A stretch of DNA of 64,000 nt from JAJEEA01 sp965243615 (GTDB lineage Bacteria > Acidobacteriota > Vicinamibacteria > Vicinamibacterales > UBA8438): NCBI GenBank assembly GCA_965243615.1, contig CBDEVO010000003.1:4402001-4466000 (forward strand). The letters run 5' to 3'. Positions 1 to 8,096 of the stretch are shown here, one piece after another. Position numbers and translations under genes: made by a program. The first letter of the stretch is position 1. Every line of letters starts with the position of its first letter. The notes beneath the pieces were generated by a model, which made no database searches, was not told the origin of the DNA, and was given only the letters and a program-made list of their open reading frames with translations.

Positions 1-250
1 TCAGCACCAGGAACAGGAAGAAGCTGATGCCGCCCATGCACCAGGTGTAGCGCAGCCGCACGCCGGACTTGCGCAGGCGCACGGGGTGCATGTGCAGGAA
101 CACGTTCGAGAGCATGACGAGCACGCGGTTGCGGTCGTTGATCGGGGCCGCGTGCCGGAAGATCGACGTCCAGATCTGCGTCTCGGTAATCCAGTCCCAC
201 GCCCGGACGAGGGCCGGCGCCTTCGGTTCGATGGTCTTCGTGTCAGCCAT
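1..250 (-). CDS. cytochrome b subunit of a bc-type complex (N-terminal part, cut by window edge)
   Basis: Only the first 83 codons are inside the window; the gene reads leftwards off position 1. The visible N-terminus has an amphipathic start, a stretch reading FLHMHPVR and a following YTWCMGG segment leading into a hydrophobic helix, as in the N-terminal part of cytochrome b/b6 proteins of quinol:cytochrome c reductases. It would carry the haems b and quinone sites in the inner membrane. The ATG at 250 lies 6 nt after the Rieske stop codon, so the two are co-transcribed, as expected for partners in one complex. The haem-ligand histidines lie outside the window, so the call rests on the start of the protein and the context. 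Confidence 0.85.
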   Translation of the reverse strand, partial: MADTKTIEPKAPALVRAWDWITETQIWTSIFRHAAPINDRNRVLVMLSNVFLHMHPVRLRKSGVRLRYTWCMGGISFFLFLVL

Positions 251-256
251 GTCGTC

Positions 257-1072
257 TCAGATCGGAAGGAACGACTCGGAGTCCGTCCACTGGCCGAGCT
301 CCTGCTGGAACTTGCGGCTCTTGTCGACGAGGATCTGGCCGTCCTCGGCCCGCACGATCCGCGTGCGCTCCAGGGGCCTCGGGGCGGGGCCCTCGAAGTT
401 GATGCCGGTGGGCCGGAACCCGCTGCCGTGGCACGGACACTTGAACTTGTTCTCGGCCGAGAGCCAGTTGGGCGTGCAGCCGAGATGGGTGCACACGGAG
501 AAGAGCGCGTAGAACCCCGACGCCTCGTGCGTGAAGTCGTTGTCGGTCCGCACGATCCAGACGCCGAACCGGTCCTTGAACCGTTCGTCGACCCCCTCGC
601 CGTAGTCCTCGGGGAACCCGATGGCGAACTGCTGGGGCGGCTCGTTGAGCACGTTCGGGAACATGAAGCGGCCGGTGGCGGCGAGGCAGCCGGCGGTGGC
701 GGCGGTGAACGAGCCCCACGCCAGCCCCATCCAGCCGCGGCGCCCCATCAGCGGCGAGTCGTCGGGAATCGACGCCTTCTTCTTCCTCGCCGCACCCGCC
801 GCCGCGGTGGTGGTACGGCCCTTCAACTTGGCGTCTGCGCCGGCCGCCGCCTTGGCCGCCGCCGGCTTGGCCGCAACCGGCTTCTTCGCGGGCGCCGCCG
901 ACGCCGCGGGCTTGGCGGCCGCGGCCCCGGTCGAGGCTGCGGCCGCGGCGGGGGCGGCGGGAGGCGTCGCGGCCGCAGCCGGCGCCTTCGCGGGCGCTTC
1001 CGCCGCCGGCTCGGCCGCTGGTCGCTCTGCGGGGTTGTCCGCAGACGGTGGAGTCTTGGTCTCGTCAGCCAT
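257..1072 (-). CDS. Rieske 2Fe-2S protein of a bc-type complex, with long Ala/Pro/Lys-rich N-terminal extension
   Basis: Electron carrier from quinol to cytochrome c in the bc-type complex, anchored in the inner membrane. The C-terminal domain shows both cluster motifs, CTHLGC and CPCHGS, supplying the two Cys and two His ligands. Before it lies a transmembrane anchor preceded by GRRGW, a twin-arginine-like signal usual for Rieske proteins. The ATG at 1072 is chosen because GGAAGG sits just upstream; a start at 1102 has no such site. The protein is 271 aa, longer than usual because about 95 N-terminal residues are low-complexity Ala/Pro/Lys. It lies 60 nt after the HEAT gene and 6 nt before cytochrome b, in one operon. 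Confidence 0.95.
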   Translation of the reverse strand: MADETKTPPSADNPAERPAAEPAAEAPAKAPAAAATPPAAPAAAAASTGAAAAKPAASAAPAKKPVAAKPAAAKAAAGADAKLKGRTTTAAAGAARKKKASIPDDSPLMGRRGWMGLAWGSFTAATAGCLAATGRFMFPNVLNEPPQQFAIGFPEDYGEGVDERFKDRFGVWIVRTDNDFTHEASGFYALFSVCTHLGCTPNWLSAENKFKCPCHGSGFRPTGINFEGPAPRPLERTRIVRAEDGQILVDKSRKFQQELGQWTDSESFLPI

Positions 1073-1132
1073 AACCTTCCATCCCCATCGCCATCGGCGC
1101 AACGGGCCGACGGCGCGCCGTTTACCCGCGTG

Positions 1133-2068
1133 CTACCTGCGCTCGACCACGCCGCCGCTCATCAGCGAGGCATCGAGCGCGTCCAGGGTCTCCAACGCGG
1201 CGTTCTGCACGCGAACGTTCGGATCGGACTCCGCGAGAGCCGCAATGACCGAGCGCAGATCCTCGCCGACGGCGGGCGAACCCAGGCCCGCCATCGCCCG
1301 CAACCCGCTGATCATGACCTCGCCCGCGGGGTCGAGCCGGGTCTCGGAGGGCGAGACCTGCCCGGTGACGAGATCGCGATCGAGCATGCGGGCCAGCACG
1401 CCCGCGGACCGCTCATCGCCGTGCCGCGCGAGGGCGACGGCCGCGTTCCACCGTACGTCCGGTGTCGGGTCGCCGAGGGCCGCGCGGAGGGTGGTGTGCC
1501 CACCGTCGTCGGGCAGCACCCCGAGCGCGTACACCGCCATCTTCCGCACGCCGGGATCGGACGACTGATACATCGAGACGACGAGCGGCACGACCGCCTC
1601 GTCGCCGAGCGAGGCCAACGCCCACACGACGCTGATGACGGTCTCGCTGTCGGGATCGTCGAGCGCCTCCGTCAGCGCCTCGACGGTGCCGGGAGGCGGC
1701 GTGCGCAGACGCCCGATCGCGAGGGCGAGATAGCGGCGGATCCGCGGATCGTCGCCCCGGGAGCCGACGAACGCGTCGAGCAACGCCCTGCCCAACCCCG
1801 GATGGCGCTCCTCGGTGGCGGGGTCGCCCATCAGGCGCGAGAGCTCGTAGGCGGCCGGCCACCGACGCTCCCGCCCCCCCGTCCGCACGTCGACGAGATA
1901 CTCTTCGGGAGTCCGCTCGTCGGTCACCATCATGCGGAATCCGCCGTAGATGGCGACGACGACCGCGACCACCGCGAGGGGAATCAGGAAAAACTGAACG
2001 GCAAGAGACGGTGCGGCTGCAAGCGGCCCTTCGGGGCGTTCAGGCTCACGCTCGCGAAGCTTGTCCAT
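1133..2068 (-). CDS. membrane-anchored HEAT-repeat protein of the bc-complex operon
   Basis: 311 aa. One transmembrane helix lies at about residues 24-45, followed by a periplasm- or cytoplasm-facing run of HEAT-like helical repeats (recurrent D-P-D/VR..A..AL..LG patterns between residues 80 and 290). Such repeats are protein-protein scaffolds. As first gene of the operon with the Rieske protein and cytochrome b, it is likely an assembly factor or accessory subunit of that complex; this role is inferred only from position. No catalytic motif is visible. It starts about 90 nt downstream of a good promoter at 2163-2191. Confidence 0.75.
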   Translation of the reverse strand: MDKLREREPERPEGPLAAAPSLAVQFFLIPLAVVAVVVAIYGGFRMMVTDERTPEEYLVDVRTGGRERRWPAAYELSRLMGDPATEERHPGLGRALLDAFVGSRGDDPRIRRYLALAIGRLRTPPPGTVEALTEALDDPDSETVISVVWALASLGDEAVVPLVVSMYQSSDPGVRKMAVYALGVLPDDGGHTTLRAALGDPTPDVRWNAAVALARHGDERSAGVLARMLDRDLVTGQVSPSETRLDPAGEVMISGLRAMAGLGSPAVGEDLRSVIAALAESDPNVRVQNAALETLDALDASLMSGGVVERR

Positions 2069-2162
2069 CAGGAATCTGGAACCGGAAGCCGCCCGAACAG
2101 GCTTGTGTCCTCAGTCACAAGCTCTGACGTCGGCGCGGGGGCCAAACTGAAAATGCGTCGGA

Positions 2163-2191
2163 ATCGTACTACGCACGGCTTCCCGGGTCAA
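2163..2191 (-). promoter_or_regulatory. sigma70-like promoter of the HEAT-Rieske-cytochrome b operon
   Basis: On the minus strand a TTGACC -35 box (2191-2186) is separated by exactly 17 bp from a TACGAT -10 box (2168-2163). Transcription would begin near 2156, leaving a leader of about 88 nt before the HEAT start at 2068. That leader contains a 7-bp inverted repeat GCTTGTG/CACAAGC (2101-2107 and 2116-2122), which could be an operator or mRNA hairpin. Apart from these, the 293-nt gap 2069-2361 shows nothing. Confidence 0.7.
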
Positions 2192-2361
2192 GCGCGAGGG
2201 AGCCCGAAATCACTCGCGCCGGTGCGCCCCACGGCCCGCCGGACGCGGGGCCTCCAGCCGCGCCGGATCGCTCGCCGCGCGTGACCCGACCGCCCCCCGA
2301 CCGTGTCTCGACGGCCCGTCGTCTCCGCTCCCCGCCGCCCGCTGCAAGGCGCGTCCGGGGC

Positions 2362-2778
2362 TCACCCCGTCCGTTCGAGGCCGCGGAAGAAGTAGCCGAG
2401 CTCGAAAGCGGCGGTCTCCGGCGCGTCGGAGCCGTGCGTGGCGTTGCGCTCGATGGAGCTGCCGTACCGGCGCCTCAACGTCCCCTCCTCCGCCCGGGCG
2501 GGGTCCGTCGCCCCCATCAGGGCCCGCCAGCGCGCAATCGCGTCCGGTGCGTCGAGCGCCAGCACGACCGCCGGACCCGACGACATGAAGGTCGTCAGGC
2601 TGTCGAAGAAGGACCGCTCCCGGTGCACGGCGTAGAAGCCCTCCGCCTCCGCCTTCGTCATCCGCACCAGGCGCATGGCGGCGACCCGGAAGCCGGCCTC
2701 CTCGATGCGCTGCAGGATGGCCCCCGTGTGTCCGGACGAGACCGCGTCCGGCTTGACGATCGCGAATGTCTGCTCCAT
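2362..2778 (-). CDS. ndk: nucleoside diphosphate kinase
   Basis: Transfers the gamma phosphate from ATP to other nucleoside diphosphates in the cytoplasm through a phosphohistidine. The 138-aa length is typical. The N-terminus carries the family pattern FAIVKPDAV, and the active-site histidine is in NATHGSDAPE near residue 117. The ATG at 2778 has AGGGAC just upstream. It follows korB by 70 nt on the same strand and is probably the last gene of the TCA block, a sensible neighbour because succinyl-CoA synthetase and Ndk exchange nucleotide phosphates. Confidence 0.96.
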   Translation of the reverse strand: MEQTFAIVKPDAVSSGHTGAILQRIEEAGFRVAAMRLVRMTKAEAEGFYAVHRERSFFDSLTTFMSSGPAVVLALDAPDAIARWRALMGATDPARAEEGTLRRRYGSSIERNATHGSDAPETAAFELGYFFRGLERTG

Positions 2779-2848
2779 GCGTCCCTGCCTGTCGGCCGGC
2801 GTGCGCGCCGGCCCCGAATCGCCCCCGCGCGACCCGCCGCCCGCCCGG

Positions 2849-3916
2849 CTAGCCGAGCCCCGCCATGATCTCGTCGAGCACGGCTTTCGGCGGGCGCACC
2901 CGCGACTCCGGCAGCGACGCCAGCGGCTCGTCCACCAGGTTGAGGGTGGTGAGGAAATCGGCGGCCGACGGCTCCACGTAGATGAGCCCGGTGGCGAACT
3001 CGCCCCGGTCGTGCGTCTCGTGCAGCACGCGCAGCGCGTGCATCTTGTCGGTCGGGTCGTACGCCTCGTCGAGCTTCCGCAGATAGAGGCGCGAGCCGTC
3101 GTGCATCGTCACCTCCTGAACCGCCCCCGGCTCGTAGTCGACCGCGATGTCCTCGAAGAACGGCACGAAGTCCAGCTCTCCCAGCGGGTCGTCGTGGCTC
3201 TTCACGTAGGCGTAGCTCTTCGTCGAGCCCTCGTGATCGTTGAACGTCACGCAAGGCGACAGGACGTCGATCATCGCGGTGCCCCGGTGAGCCAGCGCCG
3301 CCTTGAGAACCGCCGTCAACTGCTTCTTGTCGCCGGAGAAGGAACGGCCCACGAAGGTGGCGCCGAGCTGGATCGCGAGGGCGCAGGTGTCGATGGGCGG
3401 CAGGTCGTTGACGACGCCCGTCTTCAGCGTCGACCCGACGTCCGCGGTCGGCGAGAACTGCCCCTTCGTGAGCCCGTAGCACCCGTTGTCCTCGATGATG
3501 TAGATGATCGGGAGGTTGCGGCGCATGAGGTGCACGAACTGCCCGATGCCGATGGCGCCGGTGTCCCCGTCGCCGCTGACCCCGATGGCCACCAGCTTGT
3601 GGTTGGCGAGGAGGGCGCCGGTGCCGACCGACGGCATCCGCCCGTGGACGGCGTTGAAGCCGTGCGACGACCCGAGGAAGTAGGCGGGGCTCTTGCTTGA
3701 GCAGCCGATGCCGGACAGCTTGATCACCCGGTCGGGCTCGATGCCCATGGCGAAGCAGGCGTCGATGATGCGCTCCGAGATGGCGTTGTGGCCGCATCCC
3801 GCGCACAGGGTGGTCTTGCCTCCCCGATAGGCGGGCAGCTCCAGGCCGGCCCGGTTGGTCTTCTTCTTCGCGAGAGAGGTCACCGTCGTCTTCTCGGGGG
3901 AAGCCACTGCCGTCAT
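2849..3916 (-). CDS. korB: 2-oxoacid (probably 2-oxoglutarate):ferredoxin oxidoreductase, beta subunit
   Basis: TPP-binding catalytic subunit that decarboxylates 2-oxoglutarate and makes succinyl-CoA with reduced ferredoxin. 355 aa. It shows CAGCGH near residue 38, a further Cys in GIGCSSK and another in LSPCVTFND, the set of four that holds one 4Fe-4S cluster in this family. The TPP/Mg motif is GDGDTGAIG followed by EDNGCYGLTKGQ. Its ATG overlaps the korA stop codon (ATGA, 4 nt), so the subunits are translationally coupled. Substrate is inferred from the adjacent sucCD and mdh; pyruvate or a branched 2-oxoacid cannot be excluded from sequence alone. Confidence 0.9.
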   Translation of the reverse strand: MTAVASPEKTTVTSLAKKKTNRAGLELPAYRGGKTTLCAGCGHNAISERIIDACFAMGIEPDRVIKLSGIGCSSKSPAYFLGSSHGFNAVHGRMPSVGTGALLANHKLVAIGVSGDGDTGAIGIGQFVHLMRRNLPIIYIIEDNGCYGLTKGQFSPTADVGSTLKTGVVNDLPPIDTCALAIQLGATFVGRSFSGDKKQLTAVLKAALAHRGTAMIDVLSPCVTFNDHEGSTKSYAYVKSHDDPLGELDFVPFFEDIAVDYEPGAVQEVTMHDGSRLYLRKLDEAYDPTDKMHALRVLHETHDRGEFATGLIYVEPSAADFLTTLNLVDEPLASLPESRVRPPKAVLDEIMAGLG

Positions 3917-5808
3917 TCTCCGCCGACGCCCGCCTCGTGCGGCACGCGCCCGTCCGCCACCGAGCACTCGGCGCGGTACCCTTCCTGTATCAGGATGTCG
4001 TCGGTGATCGTGCGGGCGTCGATGGGGACGCCCGCGTAGTGCAGGACGCTTCGCAGCCGTCCCGCCAGCTCGGCCTTGAGCTCGAGCCGCATCAGGGACG
4101 CGAGCTGGGCGTCCCGGTTCTGCTCGACCACGTAGACGCGCTCGTGCCGCTCGATGAACGACGCCAGCCCCGAGCGGAACGGATAGGCGCGGAGCCGGTA
4201 GTACGACGTCTGGAGATCCGCTTCGTCGACGAGCTGGTCGCGACCCTCCACCACCGCCCAGTGGCTCGTGCCGTAGGCGATGATGCCGATGCCGGCGCGG
4301 CGGTTGATCTCGACCTCGGGTGCCGGCATCCAGTTGCGGGCGGTCTCGAACTTGTTCGCGAGGCGGTCGACGTTCTTCTGATAGTCGTCGGCCCGCTCGC
4401 TGTACTGGCCCCACTCGTTGTGGCCCGACCCGCGGCAGAAGTAGGCGGGCGCGGCGGTGCCGGGTATCGACCGGTAGGGAATGCCGTCGCCGTCGACGTC
4501 GCGGTAGCGGCCGAACCGCCCGATCTTCTCGAGGGTCTCCTCGTCGAGCACCTTGCCGCGGTCCATCGGCTTCGACGGGTATCCGAACTTCGGCGACATC
4601 CACGTGTTCATGCCGAGATCGAGATCGCTTAGCACGAAGACGGGAGTCTGAAACCGCTCGGCGAGGTCGAAGGCGTCCATCGCCATCGAGTAGCACTCCG
4701 CCGGAGAGCAGGGAAACAGCAGCGGATGCCGCGTGTCCCCGTGAGAGAGGAACGCGGTCGACAGGACGTCACCCTGGGCGGTGCGGGTCGGCAGCCCCGT
4801 CGAGGGCCCCACCCGCTGGATGTCGAAGATGACCGCCGGCACCTCCGCGTAATAGCCCAGGCCCGCGAACTCGCCCATGAGCGAGACGCCGGGCCCCGAC
4901 GTCGCGGTCATCGACCGGGCCCCCGCCCAGGCCCCGCCCAGCGCCATCCCCAGCGCGGCAATCTCGTCCTCGGCCTGCACCACCGCGAAGGTCGCCTTGC
5001 CGGTCTCCTCGTCTACCCGGTACTTGCGCAGATAGTCGATGAGGGTCTCGCACAGCGAGGACGAGGGCGTTATCGGATACCAGGTGACGACCGTCACCCC
5101 CGCCATCATGCAGCCGATGGCCGCCGCCGCGTTGCCCTCCACGAGAATGCGCCCGCGGTTCTCGTTCATCGGCTCGATGAAGAACGGATCGCGCTTGTCC
5201 AGGTGCTCCTCGGCATGGGCGTAGCCGACGTCGAGCGCCTCCCGGTTGATGGCGACGACCTTCGGCTTGCCGCCGAACTGCTTCCGCAGCGCCGCCTCCA
5301 TCTCGTCGAGGTCGACGCCGAGCAGGCGCGAGAGCACCCCGTCGTACAGCATGTTGCGCACGCGGCGCCTCAGCTTGACGTCGCGCGACACGTTCGCGAG
5401 GAGGGCGTCGAAGGGGACCGGGTAGAACACGAGATCGTCGCGCAGCGACTCGAGTTCGAGGGGCGCGTCGTAGACGACGACGGCGCCCGCCGGCAGGCCG
5501 AGCACGTCCTCGCGCGCGGTCTCCGGATTCATCGCGACGAGAACGTCGATCTCCTTCTTGCGGGCGATGTACCCATTTTTGTTGGCCCGGATGGTGAACC
5601 AAGTGGGGAGGCCGGCGATGTTCGAGGGAAAGAGGTTCTTCCCCGACACGGGGACGCCCATCTGGAAGATGGCGCGCAGCAGCACCAGGTTCGCCGTCTG
5701 GCTGCCTGAACCGTTGACGGTGGCGACCTGGATGCTGAAATCGTTGATGACGGGAGCGACAGACGACGCGGTGGGACGCTCTTCGACTGCTACGTCGTAC
5801 GCGGCCAT
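3913..5808 (-). CDS. korA: 2-oxoacid (probably 2-oxoglutarate):ferredoxin oxidoreductase, fused gamma-alpha subunit
   Basis: 631 aa. The N-terminal ~190 residues form the gamma domain (starting IQVATVNGSGSQTAN), followed by the alpha/pyrimidine-binding domain with the typical YPITPSSS stretch and an ATSGPG segment. The two together with KorB make the CoA-acylating enzyme that replaces the NAD-linked 2-oxoglutarate dehydrogenase complex in many Acidobacteriota and other anaerobes or facultative organisms. The ATG at 5808 is preceded by AGGAAC. No separate ferredoxin-type delta subunit gene is in the window. The gene is 137 nt downstream of sucD in the same direction. Confidence 0.9.
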   Translation of the reverse strand: MAAYDVAVEERPTASSVAPVINDFSIQVATVNGSGSQTANLVLLRAIFQMGVPVSGKNLFPSNIAGLPTWFTIRANKNGYIARKKEIDVLVAMNPETAREDVLGLPAGAVVVYDAPLELESLRDDLVFYPVPFDALLANVSRDVKLRRRVRNMLYDGVLSRLLGVDLDEMEAALRKQFGGKPKVVAINREALDVGYAHAEEHLDKRDPFFIEPMNENRGRILVEGNAAAAIGCMMAGVTVVTWYPITPSSSLCETLIDYLRKYRVDEETGKATFAVVQAEDEIAALGMALGGAWAGARSMTATSGPGVSLMGEFAGLGYYAEVPAVIFDIQRVGPSTGLPTRTAQGDVLSTAFLSHGDTRHPLLFPCSPAECYSMAMDAFDLAERFQTPVFVLSDLDLGMNTWMSPKFGYPSKPMDRGKVLDEETLEKIGRFGRYRDVDGDGIPYRSIPGTAAPAYFCRGSGHNEWGQYSERADDYQKNVDRLANKFETARNWMPAPEVEINRRAGIGIIAYGTSHWAVVEGRDQLVDEADLQTSYYRLRAYPFRSGLASFIERHERVYVVEQNRDAQLASLMRLELKAELAGRLRSVLHYAGVPIDARTITDDILIQEGYRAECSVADGRVPHEAGVGGE

Positions 5809-5857
5809 TCAGGTTCCTCGGAGCGATAGGGGGCGGCTGGAAGCGATGGCACGGCAG

Positions 5858-5891
5858 TCCCTGACATACAAGTCATGCCTTGTCAAGTATA
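5858..5891 (-). promoter_or_regulatory. AT-rich promoter/operator-like island upstream of korA
   Basis: In the 137-nt gap before korA the minus strand has a perfect TTGACA (5886-5881) overlapped by TATACT (5891-5886), and an imperfect 14-bp palindrome CAAG-TCATGC-CTTG at 5869-5882. No well-spaced -10 follows TTGACA and no good -35 precedes TATACT, so the exact promoter is uncertain. The low-GC, palindromic character in otherwise GC-rich DNA suggests a regulated internal promoter for korAB-ndk. Confidence 0.4.
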
Positions 5892-5945
5892 ACAAACGCC
5901 GGTTTCCGCACACCATCGAAAGCCGGGCGCCCTCTGCGCCCCGGC

Positions 5946-6824
5946 TCAGGACGCGGCCGGAATCGCCGCCGCCACCGCGGCCCCGATGTCCGACGGGCTC
6001 TTGACGACGACGACCCCGGCCGACGACAGGGCCGCCATCTTCTCGGCCGCGGTGCCCTGCCCGCCCGAGATGATGGCCCCGGCGTGCCCCATGCGCCGCC
6101 CCGGCGGGGCGGTCTGACCGGCGATGAACCCGACCACGGGCTTGCGCACGCTCTCGCGGATGAACGCCGCCGCCTCCTCCTCGGCCGCGCCCCCGATCTC
6201 CCCGATCAGAACCACGGCGTCGGTCGCGGGATCGGCCTCGAAGAGCCCGAGGGCGTCGATGAAGCTCGTCCCGATCAGCGGGTCGCCCCCGATGCCGATG
6301 CACGTGGTCTGACCGAGCCCGAGCCGGGTCAGTTGCTGGATGGCCTCGTAGGTCAGGGTGCCGCTCTTCGAGACGATGCCGACCCGCCCCTCGCGGCAGA
6401 TGTGGCCGGGGATGATGCCGGCCTTGGCACGCCCCGGCGAGATGAGCCCGGGGCAGTTCGGCCCGACGAGCCGGCAGTCCCGTTCCCCGATGAACGCCAG
6501 CGCCCGCATCATGTCGAGGATGGGGATGCCCTCGGTGATGCAGACCGCGAGGGCGACCCCCGCGTCCGCCGCCTCCATGATCGCGTCGGCGGCGACGGCC
6601 GGAGGGACGAAGATGACCGAGGCGTCCGCGCCGGTCTCGCGCACCGCGTGGGCGACGGTGTCGAACACCGGCAGGCCCTCGTGGGTGGTCCCGCCCTTGC
6701 CGGGGGTCACCCCGCCCACGACGTTGGTGCCGTACTCGATGGCCTGACGGGCGTGAAAGGCGCCCTCCCGCCCCGTCAGGCCCTGGACGACGAGCCGCGT
6801 CCGTTCGTCGATGAGAACCGCCAT
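5946..6824 (-). CDS. sucD: succinyl-CoA synthetase (ligase), alpha subunit
   Basis: 292 aa. Binds CoA through an N-terminal Rossmann-like fold (GLTGREGAFHARQ) and carries the catalytic phosphohistidine in RMGHAGAIISGGQGTA near residue 245. With SucC it converts succinyl-CoA to succinate with substrate-level phosphorylation. An earlier in-frame ATG at 6878 lies inside sucC; the ATG at 6824, giving the family-typical start MAVLIDERT, is preferred. The gap after the sucC stop is 4 nt, indicating coupling. Confidence 0.95.
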   Translation of the reverse strand: MAVLIDERTRLVVQGLTGREGAFHARQAIEYGTNVVGGVTPGKGGTTHEGLPVFDTVAHAVRETGADASVIFVPPAVAADAIMEAADAGVALAVCITEGIPILDMMRALAFIGERDCRLVGPNCPGLISPGRAKAGIIPGHICREGRVGIVSKSGTLTYEAIQQLTRLGLGQTTCIGIGGDPLIGTSFIDALGLFEADPATDAVVLIGEIGGAAEEEAAAFIRESVRKPVVGFIAGQTAPPGRRMGHAGAIISGGQGTAAEKMAALSSAGVVVVKSPSDIGAAVAAAIPAAS

Positions 6825-6828
6825 CCTG

Positions 6829-8013
6829 TCAGCCTCGAAGGCCCTGCGCGGCACCTCGGCCCGCGGCCTCGACGACATGCCGCGCCGCCTCCCCCATGGT
6901 GTCCGCGGTGGTGAAGTCCAGCCCGCTCTCGTCGAGCATGCGCCGACCTTCCTCCACGTTCGTCCCCTCCATGCGGATCACCACCGGCACGTCGACCCCG
7001 AGCTCCCTGACCGCCGCGATGACCCCGGCCGCGAGCACGTCGCAGCGCAGGATGCCGCCGAAGATGTTGATGAGCACCGCGCCGACCTGGGTGTCCGACA
7101 GCAGGATCCGGAACGCGTTCCGGATCTGATCGGCGTTGGCGCCCCCGCCCACGTCGAGAAAGTTCGCGGGCTCTCCCCCTGACAGCTTGATGATGTCCAT
7201 CGTCGCCATCGCGAGGCCCGCGCCGTTGACCATGCAGCCGATGTTGCCGTCGAGCCGGATGTAGTTGAGGCCGTGCCGTGACGCCTCGGTCTCGAGCGGC
7301 TCCTCCTCGGCGGGGTCGCGCAGGTCGGCGAGGTCGGCGTGGCGGTGGAGCGCGTTGTCGTCCAGCGTCACCTTCGCGTCGAGGGCGAGGGCCGCGCCGC
7401 CGGCCGTCACCACCAGCGGGTTGATCTCGACCAGCGAGGCGTCGGAGACCGTGAACGCGTGGTAGGCGCGCCTCATGATCGCCGCCGCATCGCGCGCCGC
7501 CGTGCCCGTCAGCCCCACCGCGTGGGCGAGCCGCCGGGCCTGGAACGGCGCCAGCCCGAGCCCGGGGTGGACGTGGACCCGGTGGATCGCCTCGGGGGTC
7601 GCCGCCGCCACCGCCTCGATGTCCATCCCGCCCGACGCGCTCGCCATCATCACCGGCCGTCCCGCCGACCGGTCCACGAGCACCCCCAGATAGAGCTCGG
7701 TCGACACGTCGAGGGCCTCCTCGACGAGCAGCCGCCGCACGACCCGGCCGCCGGGGCCGGTCTGGGGGGTCACCAGGGTCATCCCCAGGATCTCGCCCGC
7801 GATGCGTTCGGCCTCGGCGGCATCGCCGGCCACCTTGACGCCCCCGCCCTTGCCGCGGCCGCCGGCGTGGATCTGCGCCTTGACCACGACGCGGCCGCCG
7901 AGCCGGCGGGCGACGGCCGCCGCCTCCGGGACCGAGAACGCCGGCTCCCCGCGGGGAACCGCGACGTCGTGGCGCGCGAGCAGGGCCTTGGCCTGGTATT
8001 CGTGGATCTTCAC
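6829..8013 (-). CDS. sucC: succinyl-CoA synthetase (ligase), beta subunit
   Basis: 394 aa with a GTG start at 8013 giving the characteristic KIHEYQAKALL N-terminus; AGGA lies about 8 nt upstream. The ATP-grasp fold is visible (VVKAQIHAGGRGKGGGV, VEINPLVV) and the C-terminal domain contains DGNIGCMVNGAGLAMATMD and the FLDVGGGAN loop. The open frame continues upstream but that part has no homology to the family. It lies 83 nt downstream of mdh and just before sucD, in a TCA-cycle operon. Confidence 0.95.
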   Translation of the reverse strand: MKIHEYQAKALLARHDVAVPRGEPAFSVPEAAAVARRLGGRVVVKAQIHAGGRGKGGGVKVAGDAAEAERIAGEILGMTLVTPQTGPGGRVVRRLLVEEALDVSTELYLGVLVDRSAGRPVMMASASGGMDIEAVAAATPEAIHRVHVHPGLGLAPFQARRLAHAVGLTGTAARDAAAIMRRAYHAFTVSDASLVEINPLVVTAGGAALALDAKVTLDDNALHRHADLADLRDPAEEEPLETEASRHGLNYIRLDGNIGCMVNGAGLAMATMDIIKLSGGEPANFLDVGGGANADQIRNAFRILLSDTQVGAVLINIFGGILRCDVLAAGVIAAVRELGVDVPVVIRMEGTNVEEGRRMLDESGLDFTTADTMGEAARHVVEAAGRGAAQGLRG

Positions 8014-8096
8014 GATGGAATCCTGCCGAACCGCCGCCGGCGGCGATTGCCGCCAGCCGGCGCATCGAGGACCCGCGCTGCCGGGGCGCGGTCTCG

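Noticed and set aside
86..2284. 732-codon plus-strand frame at the left edge
   Set aside because: Opposite strand of Rieske and HEAT genes, which have clear motifs and starts.
5881..5886. Perfect TTGACA as a -35 box for korA
   Set aside because: No -10-like hexamer at 16-18 bp; kept only as part of an AT-rich regulatory island.
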